A DNA stretch of 64,000 bases from Lichenostomus cassidix (lineage: Eukaryota > Chordata > Aves > Passeriformes > Meliphagidae). The stretch is taken from NCBI GenBank assembly GCA_008360975.2, contig CM039184.1, positions 69,977,056 to 70,041,055 on the forward strand. The letters are read 5' to 3'. Positions 50,001 through 63,400 of the stretch are shown here, piece by piece (position 1 is the stretch's first letter; each line of letters starts with the position of its first letter). Below the pieces are notes generated by a model. The model was not told the DNA's origin and did no database searches. It saw nothing but the letters and a program-made list of their open reading frames with translations. A program made the translations under genes and the position numbers.

Positions 50001-52000
50001 TAATTGGCAGTCTCAAATTGGCTCCATATTTTACCAGGAATTGCTATCTAAGTGCTCTCAAATTCCCATAGCCCCTGCTTTTATTCAGTTTTTTAATTGT
50101 GGCACTCTTCCAGTTCTTTTAAATTTCTATAAGTTTCAAGCGTCTTTTAATTATGAAAAGTAATAGATATGCTAAGAAAGAAAGTTTCTCAGCAGCTTCC
50201 TCTAAGAGAATTGAATTTTGTTTATTCTCTCCTGCTGTTTGATTGGCAAATCTTTCATTTTTCTGCAGATGTCTTCCATTTTTTTCATTGTAAATGGAGT
50301 TGAATGTTTTGTGCTCTTCACAGCTGAGTAAGGGGTAGATTTTCCACGCTTGTTAGTAAGAAAATTTACCAACCATTGCTATTCCTCTACATTTCCTAAC
50401 TAAAGTTTCTTAATTTGTTATTTCTTTAACCCTCTTTATTAAGTTTTCTCCTTACATGGACTTTAAACATAGATGGTATAATATTACTGCTTCTGTATGT
50501 CTTTTTAAATCACTAGGACTAGATTATTTTTCTTTGATTGGGCCTAATTAGCTGCACAATTACACCTTGATATGCCTGGGAAATATGCTGTACCAGAAGA
50601 GGAAATGGTGCATCTCAGTGAACCTGTGACAAACCTGATCCTATCCATAGTCTGAATAACTTTTTGTCAAACACAACTTTTTATTAATTTCTGTTGATTA
50701 TGGAACCAAATCACTATAAATTTCTTGTTTAACATATCCCACTTGGTTTACCAGTCAATTAACTTGGCATTGTTTTAAGACTGCCTTTTTAAAAATCTTC
50801 TAAATACAAATTCTAGTTGTCAGTCCTAGATTCTTCAAGCCTTATGCATACCAGGTATCTAGGTCATACAGCTAATATTTGGGAAATTGCTAATTTTAGG
50901 TTCAATTTGAGTGACAGATAAGAAAATAAAGAACTAATTTCATTCAGAATCTATAAGGAAAACTTGGTCCTGACTCTTTCAAATATGAGGGGATGTGTTC
51001 AGTTTTATTTATTTATTTATTTATATGAAATAGCTTTGAAATAGCTTGACTCTATTGTCCTTTGAGACAGTGGATCTTAAATTCACTTAAAGCTTCATTC
51101 AATACTGCAAGGCCAGTGCATTAATCAAATAGCAGACTTGGAAAACACACAACAAAAATTTTAACCATGAACTCTTGGTGCCAGTGGGTCGGAAGCACCC
51201 ACTGTTAAGTGCTGCTGCATTTGGCATCATTGCTGAGGAGTCAACCTCCAGGTGCCACAAAAGCTTATTAACTTAAAATATCCAACTGCACTGTTTCTCA
51301 GCTGCAGTGCTGCAGCCCATCAGCTCGTCACAGTGTGTTATTATGAGGTTAATTCTGCTAGTTTAGAGATTTTTTGTCATAGCAGATCACTTTTCTGTTG
51401 CTGGCTGACTTTTGCCTTCCCCAAACCCTTATCTTCACCCTTCATATATCCAGTGAAGGTATAAAGAGAATGCAGGGCTATCCCTACATGTGTGTGATGC
51501 TGTGCTTTATATTTTCTTTCAATTACAATGGCTTCAGGCCTAAAGCTTATTTATCACCTCTCCTCTATTTCTCATTTCTCCTTTGTGTGTTTCTTTTTGC
51601 CAGGAAGAGATCACAGCACCTTGGTCTTCCCCCTGGATGGAATCTCTTCCTCAGCCTGGCAAACATAACTTTACAGAACCCTCTGCTCTCTCTCAGACAC
51701 ACATACCAGAGGCATCAACAGTGCCTCAAACAAAAGCAGTGGGGCATCTAGACATGAATCACAGTCTCAGATTCTTGCAATACCAATCATGCTGTGGGAG
51801 GCTTGGCTGGAGCCCCAGGAGGAAGAGCAGCAGATGTGATAGGATGAAGGTCTGACTGGCCCTGCACATGGGCTCGGGGCTATGTCCCCACCTGGGGATG
51901 GTGGGCTGATGTGTGAGGCTGAGCCCGTGGCCACACAGACTTTTCCTCCAGGACAGGGAGCAGGCCAAGATTTTAGACTGCCATTTTGTGGGCAGTTGAT
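47046..52000. other. Apparently unique AT-rich DNA
   Basis: About 5 kb without a recognised gene or transposable element. It includes a short TTTA tetranucleotide run (51003-51024). Open frames do not exceed 117 codons and none has a familiar domain. Confidence 0.5.
51003..51024 (+). repeat. (TTTA)n microsatellite
   Basis: About five units of TTTA in a 22-bp run. Confidence 0.85.
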
Positions 52001-52232
52001 TTCTTTTCTATTTCTTTTCTATCCCTTCCCTTCCCTTCCCTTCTCTTCCCTTCTCTTCCCTTCTCTTCTCTTCTCTTCTCTTCTCTTCTCTTCTCTTCTC
52101 TTCTCTTCTCTTCTCTTCTCTTCTCTTCTCTTCTCTTCCCTCCCCTTCCCTTCCCTTCCCTTCCCTTCCCTTCCCTTCCCTTCCCTTCCCTTCCCTTCCC
52201 TTCCCTTCCCTTCCCTTCCCTTCCCTTTTCTA
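52001..52232 (+). repeat. Long TTCTC/TTCCC pentanucleotide tract
   Basis: This uninterrupted pyrimidine-rich tract of about 230 bp is built from 5-bp units. There is a T-rich lead-in (52001-52021), a mixed block alternating TTCCC and TTCTC (52022-52060), fifteen consecutive TTCTC units (52061-52135), a short irregular spacer, then sixteen consecutive TTCCC units (52146-52225) and a T-rich end. The complement of the last block is (GGGAA)n, which has runs of three G at 2-base spacing. The long open frames across it (150 codons on plus, 79 on minus) are the repeat read as Leu/Pro/Phe/Ser or Arg/Glu/Gly/Lys and are not genes. Its length is probably variable between individuals. Confidence 0.95.
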
Positions 52233-55200
52233 TATTTCCATAAAGAAGTCGATTTCACAGCAAAATGTCACAGCAAAATTTATCCAGCTGTACCCTATGA
52301 GCTGCATGAGGTGGCATTAGTCTCCTTTATATGAAAAATAAAGGACTTAGTTTTGGCAAAAGGGGAGGAACAGAGAAAGAGGAGACAGTTTAATACTGAA
52401 TAACTAACTATCCAGAAGTTCTCTGTTCAGACCTTTGGAGATGTTTGGGTCTTTAACTTTACATACAGAGCTGGCACTGCATGCAGGTGGCTTTACATAC
52501 AGAGGTGAAGAGTGATATCAGCTGATAACAGCATACTAAATCGCAGCCATTTAGGATTCTCTGTGGTGCCACTGGCATCACAAAGTCTCCCTGTGCACCT
52601 TTGCTCTCTACTGAGCTCAAGTGTTTCCCATCAGTCTTGAATTAGCTAACGTCGGAATGCATGGGGTCACTGAGGAGGTATTATTCTTGCTCTCAGTAGG
52701 GTAATAGGTTGTTTTACAATTAATATTTAATGGGAGAGAGTTTGGAATCTCCAGGAAGTCATTAATAGTTGATCTGCTTAAAGGGGGGTTATTTGGGTTC
52801 ATCCCATCGACAGTAATTACAATCCATGCCAGCTTGTGGGCAGCAGCCACACAGGATACTGGGTCTTGAGCCCTGGGGGAGCAAAAGCCTGTCTGAATGA
52901 GGAACAGTTATCTGTAATGCATGCAAGATGGGAAACGTGCTCTCTGAGAATAAATATAATGTATAAAATCATACCTGAAGCTAATAATCTTGGTGTTTAA
53001 ACTTTTTAAAAGAAAATTTCTTTGGAAAAAAGAAGTCCTTCATTTAGACATGCTTTTATTGTTGCTTTCTGAAGTACAAATAAGGGTACAAAGCTCAAGG
53101 AAAATGTGCCCACAGTACAGATCATCTGACTTCAAAGCAATTCTAAGACCACTGGAACAATATCACAAAAAAGCAAATGAAATAAATAAACAAAACCCTC
53201 TAAACTTTAGGTTTAAACAATCAGTAGAGAACATTAATGGGTAATTTTTTATAAAAAGACAAATACCTCATCTATCCAAAACTGCATTTTTGAATGACTG
53301 CAGCTATTTGTGATGTTATGCCAAGTTTGGCAAATAGCTCCATCCCCAATAAATATTATTGTCTAATAGGAAATAGTTCATTTTGGCAGTTTATAAACTA
53401 GGTATTTTGATTTTTTGTTTTGAATTAACATTCTAAAATGAAATATATATATATATATATATATGTATGTTTATAGCTTTTTCTTTAGAAGTTACTGAAG
53501 CTGAAATGTTTCATTTAGGGTGACATAACCAAAAATTTTTTTTAAAGACAGTTTATGGAGTTTTAGTTGTAATTTTTTCTACGAATCAGAAAATGCAGGC
53601 ACTCATATAGCAAGCATAGGATAACAAGGCACTCTGAAGAACCAGCAAAAGTCTTCACTTCACCCTAGATACAGAAAAGCTTGAGCTCTTACAGCTCACA
53701 GTTCAGATGATATTGGTACTTATGAGAGTGAAACCAGAACATATGAAGCTTTAACTGAATTTCTGCATGGAAAGTCCTTCAGAATTCTGAGTGATTTAGA
53801 GGATGTGAACACAAAGCTGAACATTTATAAAAGGCCTCAAACCTTTCTTGTCCTTTGCAGTGTCCTTAGCAAACTTGACTCTTTCTGGGAGCACATGGTG
53901 CCATGGAGTTCATTGTTGCTACTGATCCAGGTAGCTCTGATCCTCAGCAAGGACAGGGAAAGCAAGGATAGCATGACTGGGCTTCAGTCATCCTAAATTT
54001 TGTTTCAGAATGAAGTCCTTAATATTATTGGCTCTTAAGAATTTCCAGCTTATTTTCTACAGGAACTTAAAAGAATGGGACTCAAGGGGTAACTCCAAGC
54101 CTGGACCAACAGCTCTTAGAGCAGGGGACTGATCTCTGCTGGTCCCTTGTGGCTGGTTTCAGCTCTTGTTCCAGCAGGATAGTGAAGAAAAGCTGGATTT
54201 CAGTAAAGAAATGAAGCCTGTAATCATCAAAAGGAGCCAGTATTAAAAAACAAAAAAAACTAATCCTTTCTTTCTATTAGAATAGATGCAGACTCGTCAA
54301 AAAACATTGTTCAAACTGATGCCCAGAAAGCCAAATTATAAATTAATCTGATGGCAGTGATGCAGAATAAGAATTGTTGGTTTTTTCTTCCTTTCTTTTT
54401 TCTTTTACTATATTTAGCCAGCTCTTAAGATCCCAGGATATTGCTTTCTTATCTCTATATTATCACTTAGTATATTATTTTTGCAGCTTAAATTTCACTG
54501 TTATACCTTCACAACTGGAATTTGTGAAACTGGTCTCATATCACTACTAAGTTATGACAGTTTTGCAGTGTGTGTTATTAACAACCTTTGCCAGCATTTT
54601 TTGAGCTGGAGGACCTGCCTTTGTATATTGAAGGATGAAATAAGTGAAAATATACTACTGTTGCTGCTGATAGAAATTGAACTTTGTGTTGTGTGGTTTC
54701 TGAAGTCCTCCACATTTGAAGCTGTCTTTGTGCCCAGAGAGCACCAGAAACCTCAGGCTTTGGCCACAATTTCATCTGGATTACAAAAAAATCTGTTGAC
54801 CTTTGTCAGTGTACAACATATGACAAGTGCAAGAAAATGTCAGGAACTCCTGTGAACAATGCATTTGAGGAAAAACCAGTGAAACAAAAGAAAAATTCCG
54901 ATAGATAGTCCTAGTAAGTACTGTGGTGTTATGTTTAATACCTGCCTTTAGATTATCTGACTGTACCTGGTAAATGTATCAGAAATGAAGTCTCTAATTA
55001 AAAAGAACCACAACGTGATCCTGAATTCATTGGAACTGTGCATTTTCCTGGGTTTAGTCATACCTGTAGGTACTTGAGGAAAGATCCTGATGCAGAGACA
55101 CACTTCCATATTTGTAACCTTTTTCAGTGTGATCTTGCAGAGTTTTAAAAAGGAAGAAGTGAAAATGGAGATGATATTGATTGATGCTACATGATCTCCA

Positions 55201-56573
55201 AAGCATCTTTCCCATAAAGTTGGAAGATTAATTCCTATGGCAGAGCTGCTTCAGTGCTGAAGGCAGGAATCTCAGGATTCCCCATCAGCAAGGATACTTT
55301 AACTGTGCTTTTGCTTCTTTGCCTCCTGGATCTTGTTTTACATTCTATGGAGAAATGTTTTTGAAGAGAAGTGTTTTGCTGCTGTTCAGAGATGAGAACT
55401 GTGGGTTTGAACAGCTCCTCTGGGCTCCAGACAAAGGCAGGCAGCCCTGATTTCTTGTTTACTCCTCGCTAACTTGACATTAGGTCAGAGATAGATTCAG
55501 CAATCACACCCTTTTTATAGGTTTTGTGCCAAAAAATAACTGTTTCTGAGAACCCTGAGCCTGGAGATTATTCAGGAGGAATCCACAGAGCATGTCCACA
55601 GCACTGACACCTCTCCAGGCTTCTCTGATACTCTCTCCAGATGCAGGGCAGGAAGAATCAGGCTGAGCAGCTCTTTAGGCAAGGAATTTTCTTGGCTGCA
55701 ATTCTGTGATCTGGGTGTGTAGTAAACTTTCACCCAGACCAGAGAAAGAGGGAGCTTAAGCCAGGAGCTCTGCAGCTGATGAGCTCAAATTTCCCTTTTT
55801 GGTGTCTGTAATACTGTGGACACCCAGAAAGGTGATTTCTCAGGTCTCTCTGCTCTGTTTGCACTGCACTGCTGTCCCTCAGTCACCTGTCCCTGCCCTT
55901 CCAAGGACAGCCCATCACCATCCCTGTCTAGTTGAGTGTGAACAAACCTTTTTAAGGCATTGTTTTGGATTTAGAATTCCTAGTGTCCTCCTAAATCGTG
56001 TTTTATATTCCCATGTCTTTATTCAACTCTGAATCAAAAGAGGGTACATATCTCTGCCTTATAGATGAAAGAATCTGATTATCTCCCCTGACAGTGAACA
56101 GTGTCCTGAGGTGATGTGCAAGTCATATTTGAGTGCCTCTTATTTAAGAGGGCAATCTTTAATTTGCCTTTGGCTTTCGTGATTATTTGATAATTATATA
56201 TCAATTTTTCCTCAGTTCCACAGGATTAGAAATATTTCTTCCACAGGATAAAATGAACAAGCAGCTGAGACCTGTGTAAAGTAGAGACCAAATTCAGGAG
56301 GAACACTTTTTTCTAATGTAAGACTGTCTTACCCCTAATAGTCACTCAAAATCTGAGTGTTGAAGCTTTTAAAATTTAATTTGGTCATAGGTCAATGGTG
56401 TGAACACATGATCTCCACACAAGTAATACAAGTTTTGCCCACTGGGGAACAGGTTTCTTTGTTGTACGGGAAGGGTGGTGTTTACTACATGATGTAATTG
56501 CTATGGAAATAAATACTCTTGCATAAAAGCAATTATTCAGAGTAAAGGACTGAGAAAAATTGCTAGCAATTGT
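52233..56573. other. Apparently unique AT-rich DNA
   Basis: No recognised gene or transposable element. It contains an (AT)11 microsatellite at 53443-53464, and a 14-bp direct repeat 'ctttacatacagag' at 52457-52470 and 52491-52504. The longest open frame (124 codons, plus strand, 54481-54855) has no known domain. Confidence 0.5.
53443..53464 (+). repeat. (AT)11 microsatellite
   Basis: Eleven AT units, followed by gtatgt. Confidence 0.9.
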
Positions 56574-57497
56574 AATCACAGAATCATAAAATCATACAAT
56601 ATCCTGAGTTGGAAGAAACCTTCAAGGATCATCCAAGTCCAACTCCTGGCCCTTCACAGCAGGAGGAAGGAGTCACACTGCTGGTCCAGGCTTGGAGCTT
56701 ACCCCTTGAGTCTCATTCTTTTAAGCTCCTTTAGAAAACAAGCTGGAAACTTATAAGAGCCAAGAGTCACACCATGTGCCTGAGAGCATTGTACAAAAAC
56801 TTTCTAAACTCTGTAAGGCTTGGTGCTGTGACCACTGTATCCACTTCCCTGGGGAGCTGTTCCAGTGCCTAACCACCCTGTGGGGGAAGAACCTTTTCCT
56901 AATATCCAACCTAAACCTCCCATAACACAACTTCAGGCCATTCCCTTGGGTCTTGTCACTGGTCATTGGAGAGAACAGATCAGGGTCTGCCCCCTTCCCC
57001 TCTTGAGGAAGTTGTAACTGCAATGAGGTCTCCCCTGAGCCTCCTCCAGGCTGAACAGACCAAGTGCCCTGAGCCACTCTTCATACAGCTTCCCCTCAAG
57101 GCCCTTCATCATCCTTGTGGACCTCCTTTGGATGTCCTTTAATATTTTTAACGTCTTTTTTATATTGTGGTGCCCAAAGCTGCCCATAGGATTCAAGGTG
57201 AAGCTGCCCCAGCCCAGAGCACAGCAGGACAATCCCCTCCCTTGCCCAGCTGGCAATGCTGTGCCTGATGTCCCCAGGACAGGAATGTCCCTCCTGGCTG
57301 CAAGGGCACTGCTGACTCCTGTTCAACTTCCACTGAGCAGGACCTCCAGGTCCCTTTCTGCAGTACTGTTCTCCAGCCTCTCCTTCACCAGTCTTTACAC
57401 ACAACCAGGGTTGCTCCTTCCCAGTACAGAATCCAGCACTTGCCCTTGTTAAACTTCATTAAGTTGGTGATTTGCCATCTCTCTAACCTGTCAAATT
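56574..57497 (-). mobile_element. CR1 LINE, 3' part with a small insertion
   Basis: This is the longest clear CR1 copy in the window, on the minus strand. From its 3' tip ('aatcacagaatcataaaatc') it includes 'ctgagttggaagaaacc', 'agagtcacaccatgtgcctg', 'ttccctggggagctgttcca', 'ctaatatccaacctaaacct', 'cctccaggctgaacagac', 'aggacaatcccctccc', 'caggacctccaggtcccttt' and 'cttgttaaacttcattaagt'. It spans the 3' untranslated region and the 3' part of ORF2. The overlapping open frames on both strands (up to 111 codons) are accidental. Compared with the sister copy at 6186-6793, it has about 94 extra bases near its 3' end (56679-56772). Confidence 0.92.
56670..56772. other. 94-bp insertion in CR1 with 9-bp direct repeats
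   Basis: The string gagtcacac occurs at 56670-56678 and again at 56764-56772. The sister CR1 copy near 6275-6295 has it once. The 85 bp between the copies is not CR1. It contains an 8-bp inverted repeat, GGAGCTTA and TAAGCTCC, with a loop of about 20 bp. This fits a small insertion with a target duplication, or filler DNA from repair. I cannot name the inserted sequence. Confidence 0.6.
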
Positions 57498-60400
57498 TTG
57501 TAGATGATCAGTAGGGTATTAGCTCCATGACCTGCAGTTTTGGTTTATCCTTTGTTTTCCATGCCATTTCTCATGGTTCTGGAGCTCTTCTTTAGTGGTT
57601 TCATGCAGTGTTCTACAATGACAAGGGAAAGCAAAATGTGTAAGAATTTGACCAACAGATAAATCCAGTATTCACTCAGTGCATTACTACCACTGGTTTT
57701 AATTTTCAGTTTTTGGATTTCTTGTTTATATAGTTAAGTATATTTGACTTTCTGTGTCAATAGCAGAATTTATCTAGCTTGTACTTCAGACTTTTTTTTG
57801 TAAAAAGGCCTTACAAGAGGAAGAAGTGTATTTATTTTCCTCTCTCAGATACATCTGTGTTCATTTCTGTTTCGATCATCTCTCCAAAGAGATGCCAGAA
57901 GGCAAGTGCAGCACCTTTTCTCATGTCTCAGGATGGGAGGATGAATTGATGGTGGGGTGATCTCTGCTGACTTAAGCAGGCTGTGTATGACTCCCTGCTG
58001 CTTTCCCTGGCTCTTTGTGCCCACTTGCCCCAGAGGATCTCAATGTGCAAAGGCAAAGATAAGAAGAGGGTTTACATGAACATTTTCTTTTTTCCTCTGG
58101 AAACAAAAGTCATGCTGCAGTGCTAGAACCACTGTTTTATTTTTGTGCTCTTGTTTTGTTTTCTTCTGCTATTATTTTTATTTCTTTTTTGGGGTGGATG
58201 ACAAAAGCGATTTATCTTAAATCAAGGAGTCCCTTTGCTCAGGGAGAAGGAGGAGCCAATCCCAAGTGCAAAGGAATGGAGATTTTTATTGTCGATATCT
58301 GTAATCACTGAGGTTATCCATTTGATCTTTCTCTTTACTCTGTTTTGTTTGGGAGCTCTTCTTTTTATCTTTATTTTCTTTCAATGTCATTTTCCTTCCT
58401 AAGTCACCAAGACCCTCTGAAGGTCAATAAGCCCCAGTAAAGATCAATAAGTACAAAATATTTGGTTCCGTTTTTAAGAAACTGAAAACATAAAAAATTA
58501 CAGATGTCTGCAGAATGCTACAAAAGCTTGATGGAAAGAAATGGGGGCAGATTGGTTCAGGGAATTAATAGCTAAATCTGCTTCTGTGTCATTCACATAA
58601 TTTATACTGTAAACCTTTAGTGAAAGCATAATGTAACAGTATCTATTTGATAATGGGAATCAAGTAATAAGAATACTGGACAGTCTTATATGACAGAACA
58701 ACAACATTTTGTAGCAATGACCTCTGTACAGAACTTACCCAAGGAAATTCATAATACATTAACCAGACCTTGTTTATCATACTCATATAATAAGATTTCT
58801 TGTGATCACAGAGGGTGTTTCTACAGAATTAAAATATTTTTTTTATTTGTCTAGTGAACAGTTTTATTTTTATTTGGACATTTGAAGAATCAGTAAGAAT
58901 TTCCATCACTGAAACTATAAAGAAAAGTGTGTGTATCAAAGACAAAGACTTGTGAGAAATACTAAATAACACACTGGAGGGGGAGAGAGAATATAGCCTT
59001 GTGAAATGTGGTGCTGGCTTATTTGAATAGCCAACTGAACTACCCAAGTAAAAAATAGACAACAACAATCTATCCAGCAGTGATAGCTGCCATTATTGCA
59101 TGAATAAATGTAACATGAATAAAATGTTTGGTTTGGTTTGGTTTGGTTTGGTGGGTCTTTTTTTAACTTTCATTATCCTGTAAGATGCTTTTGTGCTTCT
59201 GATGATATAATTTAATTTTGTTTAGCAGTTATATGAACTGTCTGCTTCCAAATGTTACTGTCCTTTGAAAAAATCTCTGCTGAACAGCTGAACCTGCATG
59301 CAGCAGGTTAAAGGTAATCTAGAAGACAATAGCAACATTTTTGTTTCTTTCTATATCATAAGCACCGCTGAAAAAATGGACAGACAAATGAAAACTCTTC
59401 TATTTGTTCAGGTAAAGACAATATTATGCATGCAAGTGTCTCCTTAGCCTGAAAAATTGTCATGATGAGTTTCTTGATTTCCAAAATATCCAGGCATAAA
59501 ACTTCAAAGAAATGATATGCTTCTAACATTAACGCAGTTCACATTTCAGATTCTGCCCAGACTGCTTGGTTGTTTTGTTTGCTGTTACTGAATTCAAATT
59601 GTAATGTTTTCATTGTTGTGAGAAACGTTTCCCTATTCAAATGTCTTTCTCGAAATATGTTTCTCTAAACATCATACTCAAGGTGCTCAACACCTAATAA
59701 TGAAGATGTGTATGCTTGTTCAGTCTCTTTGGTCTTCTCCTTTGATGTGCTATGAGGATGGGTTTTACTTTTATTGTGTTTTGTAATTCTGCTGCTGAGA
59801 TTGAGCTATGTGTTCAGTCTCTTAGTGTGGAGACTTCATGAATATATTTATTATTCTCCTCCAGATGATAGTTTGATTCGGGTCCTGTTCTCATTGCTTT
59901 TTGTATCCTTAGAAGAACAGAGAGTTTAGTTTGTTCTTTTCATGTTATTTGTTCTTCTTGTAACACTGTAAAAGAAATGTATTGGTACGTTCAAAACTTT
60001 TTATAACACAAGGGAAATTTCATCTATTTACAGTAAAACCATCCAGACTGGGAAGTGCCAGCAGATCACTCTGTTACACAGACAGAAAAAAGAAAGATAA
60101 TCCCTGCTCCAGGAGATTTGCTGTCTGCTCATAGAATGAGACATCATGAAAGCAGAAAACATAGGAAGGCAAATGATACTAGAGAAGGGGTAGTGAAGAC
60201 AAAGATAAATTATTTTTATGACCTACCCCTTATCTGAATGCAAATTTTGGTTTTCCCCATAAAAGGTCAGAACAGAGACAAATTGTCACTTTTGCATGCC
60301 CTGCCCTGCCAAAGGCTCCTGCTGAAAACCTCCTTGTGTACCTTTCTCCTGGCCAAAGCCAATGCAGCACCCAGGGCAGGAGGGTGGAGAGGCAGGACTC

Positions 60401-63400
60401 CTTTATCACAGCAAGCCACTAGTGGGAATGAAAGGTGACTGGCAGTAAGCTTGTCATAATGAGTCCCCATTTTTAAAAAGTAGTGTAACTTCTTATTATT
60501 GACTTGTCCTCTCCTGTCGTTTTACATTATTTCCCATGGATCTGCTTTTGATGACATAAATATTATGACTTGATGCAGCAGGATTTCCATTCCAGAAATA
60601 ATTAGATAATTTGGTGAAAAGGAACTTTACAAACTCTTTACAAAATCTCAAAGCATTTTAAAATTTCCAACACTCAATTTTCATTAACTTGTATTGGAAA
60701 TTTTTGTGCTGATATTTTCTACCTTAGAAATTTTTACTGACTTTTTCTACAACCAGTTCTTACAGACAAGAGTGCATACTTTCCTGCTGTTAAAAAAAAA
60801 TAAATTATTAACTCCATGAGAATTCAAACAAAAATGGTAAAGGAAGCATATATCACCAAAAAATGGCAAATGAAATTTTATACACCTGAAAAAAAACTGT
60901 ATTGTATCACAGGGAAATAAAATTTTTCTTTTGCTAGCAGATGTATTTGTATCTGTAAAAAAATGAGAAAAAAAAATGTCATGTAGTTTAAAGTTAAAAG
61001 TTAAATGAACATGGTTTTCAGTATTATTTTCAGTTGCTATTTCTGCTAACATTTTAGTGTTGAAAAGCTATTGTTAATGTTCTGAGATAAAGGTGAAAAG
61101 AACAGGTGATTGTGTTTGTTGGCTGTCCCAAGGAGTTAGAAAAGGAAACAATATTTCATGAGTTTCTGGGTGAATACACCAAGCAGGATGAGAAGTTTCC
61201 TGAGTAAACAAGGATTTGTAGCTCACACCTGCAGGAACTGGTTCTGCAGCTTTGTACAATTTGGAAGTAAAATTTCTAATTTTCAGGCCATGTTGAGTTT
61301 CCCCAGAGAAAGTTCAGCTTCTCCAGCACTCAGTTTTGCAAGTTACCTGCCTGTGAGGGCATGAAGCACCCTTTAGTGGAACAGGACATAGTTTTAGGAC
61401 TATTAGGTGCCCAATCTGCCTGCCAAAACTCGTTCTGAAGTCAAAACACCTGCTGAATCAGCTTCAGAGCATTACTCTGCTTCTCCTGTAAGTTTTATGC
61501 AACAGTGTGGTTTGCCTTTCTTCCTTTTTTCTGTATTCTGTCTGCCCTGTTCCCACATGGCTTCCTAAATCGGAGCTAATATCAGAGGATTAAAATATTA
61601 CAATTAATTAAATTATCCCTATTAGTGACAAAAAGCAGTACATTACTGAATTAAACCAGCAGTTTAATCCTTGCTTCAGGGGTGCAATGCACTCACTCAC
61701 AAGGCTCTCCAAAGGTTGCTCAGTGGCAGTTTGCTCTGGGGAGAAGGCAGTGGAGCTGAGCTGCCCTGCACTGCCTTGGGTCCCACAGACACACACAGAG
61801 GCACTGCAGCACCAGCCCAGGACTGAGAAAATGCAAAGGGAGCTCCATCCCTGGCTGTGGAACATGCTAAACTGCTGGGAAACGTGCACCAAGGCTTTTG
61901 TGGTTTTCTCTCTCTGACCAACACATCTGTAACCACTGTAACAACTCTGGTATTTGGCGTGGATTAAAAACCCCTGCAAGCACACACATAAATAAATCAA
62001 ATGGCAAAAGTGGGGTCACATTAACCACACCAAACTGATTGTGAAATGCATTCTATGCAGAGAAGAACATTCAACTATGGTCCAAAATCTGAACCATAAT
62101 TTGAGTAGAAGCAGGTGGCATAATTTGGGGTCCACTGTACAAAAATATGATCTCAGATCTTTAAAGGTACTGAGGTCTTTTTCTCAAACCTTATTTAATG
62201 GGGATTTAGCACCTAAAACCACCAAAGATTTGAACCATTATTAATGTTTCTTTAATCACTCACAAAGTCTTTAGCCTGTTTAGAGAAATAGAGTCTCAGA
62301 AAGTCCCTATTCAAGTTCCTGTGCAAGGTCTAATGCCACCACAAAGCTTCAGAGGTTTTTAAAGTGTCTACAAGCTTCAGATGCTGAAGCCAAAATTACA
62401 TTTTATGTGACTCACAGACCAATACATCACTTTCTTTCTTCAGTGCTGTTATTTCCTGAATAAACCTTCTAAAGAAAATTGCATTGGGAAGAATGAGATA
62501 CAAGGCCAGTGGAGAGGTTATATATTGTAAATAAGAAGGATATGCTTTTTCTTTTAAGAGCAGTCTGTTATATTTTTAATAGTCTGTATGTATAAAAGTT
62601 CAGCATAATCCATTTATTGTCTTCACTTATGTATTTCTGAGAACTCCTGCTCTTCTACAATTTATATTAAATTCTGGGGAAAGAAATTGTCTTTGAAACA
62701 CCTGGAAGTTTAGTGTTTTGTAACTTCTAAGTTCCAAACCACTCAGAAATGAAGCAGCAATTCATTACAGGCACTTGTTGCTCTTCTGTCTTATCTGAAG
62801 TTTCTATTCTCTTGGGTGACTTTAACAGCCTTAAATCAACACCATCTATTCAAGAGTTGCCAGTCTAGTATTTTTTTGCCAGATGATCTCTCTTTTAATC
62901 CGATTCTGTGGAAAGCAGCGGGGTTTTCTAAATCTACAATTTATCTGCCATAAAAGCAATCAAAGCTGTTATTTTCCTATTTTGTAACAGAGCTCTGCTT
63001 TATCTCATACTGTGGAATTTTCCTTCCCTGACTAGCAGCAGCAGCTCAGGCCAAAAGCTGTGAAAATGGCAGTAACACAGAGAATGGTCATTTCTGGTCA
63101 CACACTCTGGATGTGCTGCCTATGCCATCAGAGAAACAAAATTCTTCTCTATGATAAGAAATTTGGCCATCTAGCCAAACTGCCAACTGATGTTTGGTAA
63201 TCTCCTGAACATTTTGGTAGTGGATGAGCTGTGTTTCTTTTACTTAAAATAAGATTTAAATAAGGAAAGTACTTTAAGCCACAGATTCACTGTAGCAAGC
63301 TGAATTTTTGAGTGTGATGGCAGCAGAGAAGTGCACAAGCCAGGATTTGTAGGTATCAAGAGTGAAGGTAAGCATAGCTGTAGTAAATTAAAATACTTTC

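Noticed and set aside
51882..52334. 150-codon frame encoding Leu/Pro/Phe/Ser repeats
   Set aside because: It is the pentanucleotide tract read through. A 5-bp unit without stops stays open in all frames.
53861..53930. Candidate exon between 'cctttgcag' and 'ccaggtag'
   Set aside because: The splice-like strings are short and common. The translation resembles nothing and no second exon could be linked.
54481..54855. 124-codon plus-strand open frame
   Set aside because: No domain or family resemblance. A single frame of this length is expected in 64 kb of AT-rich DNA.
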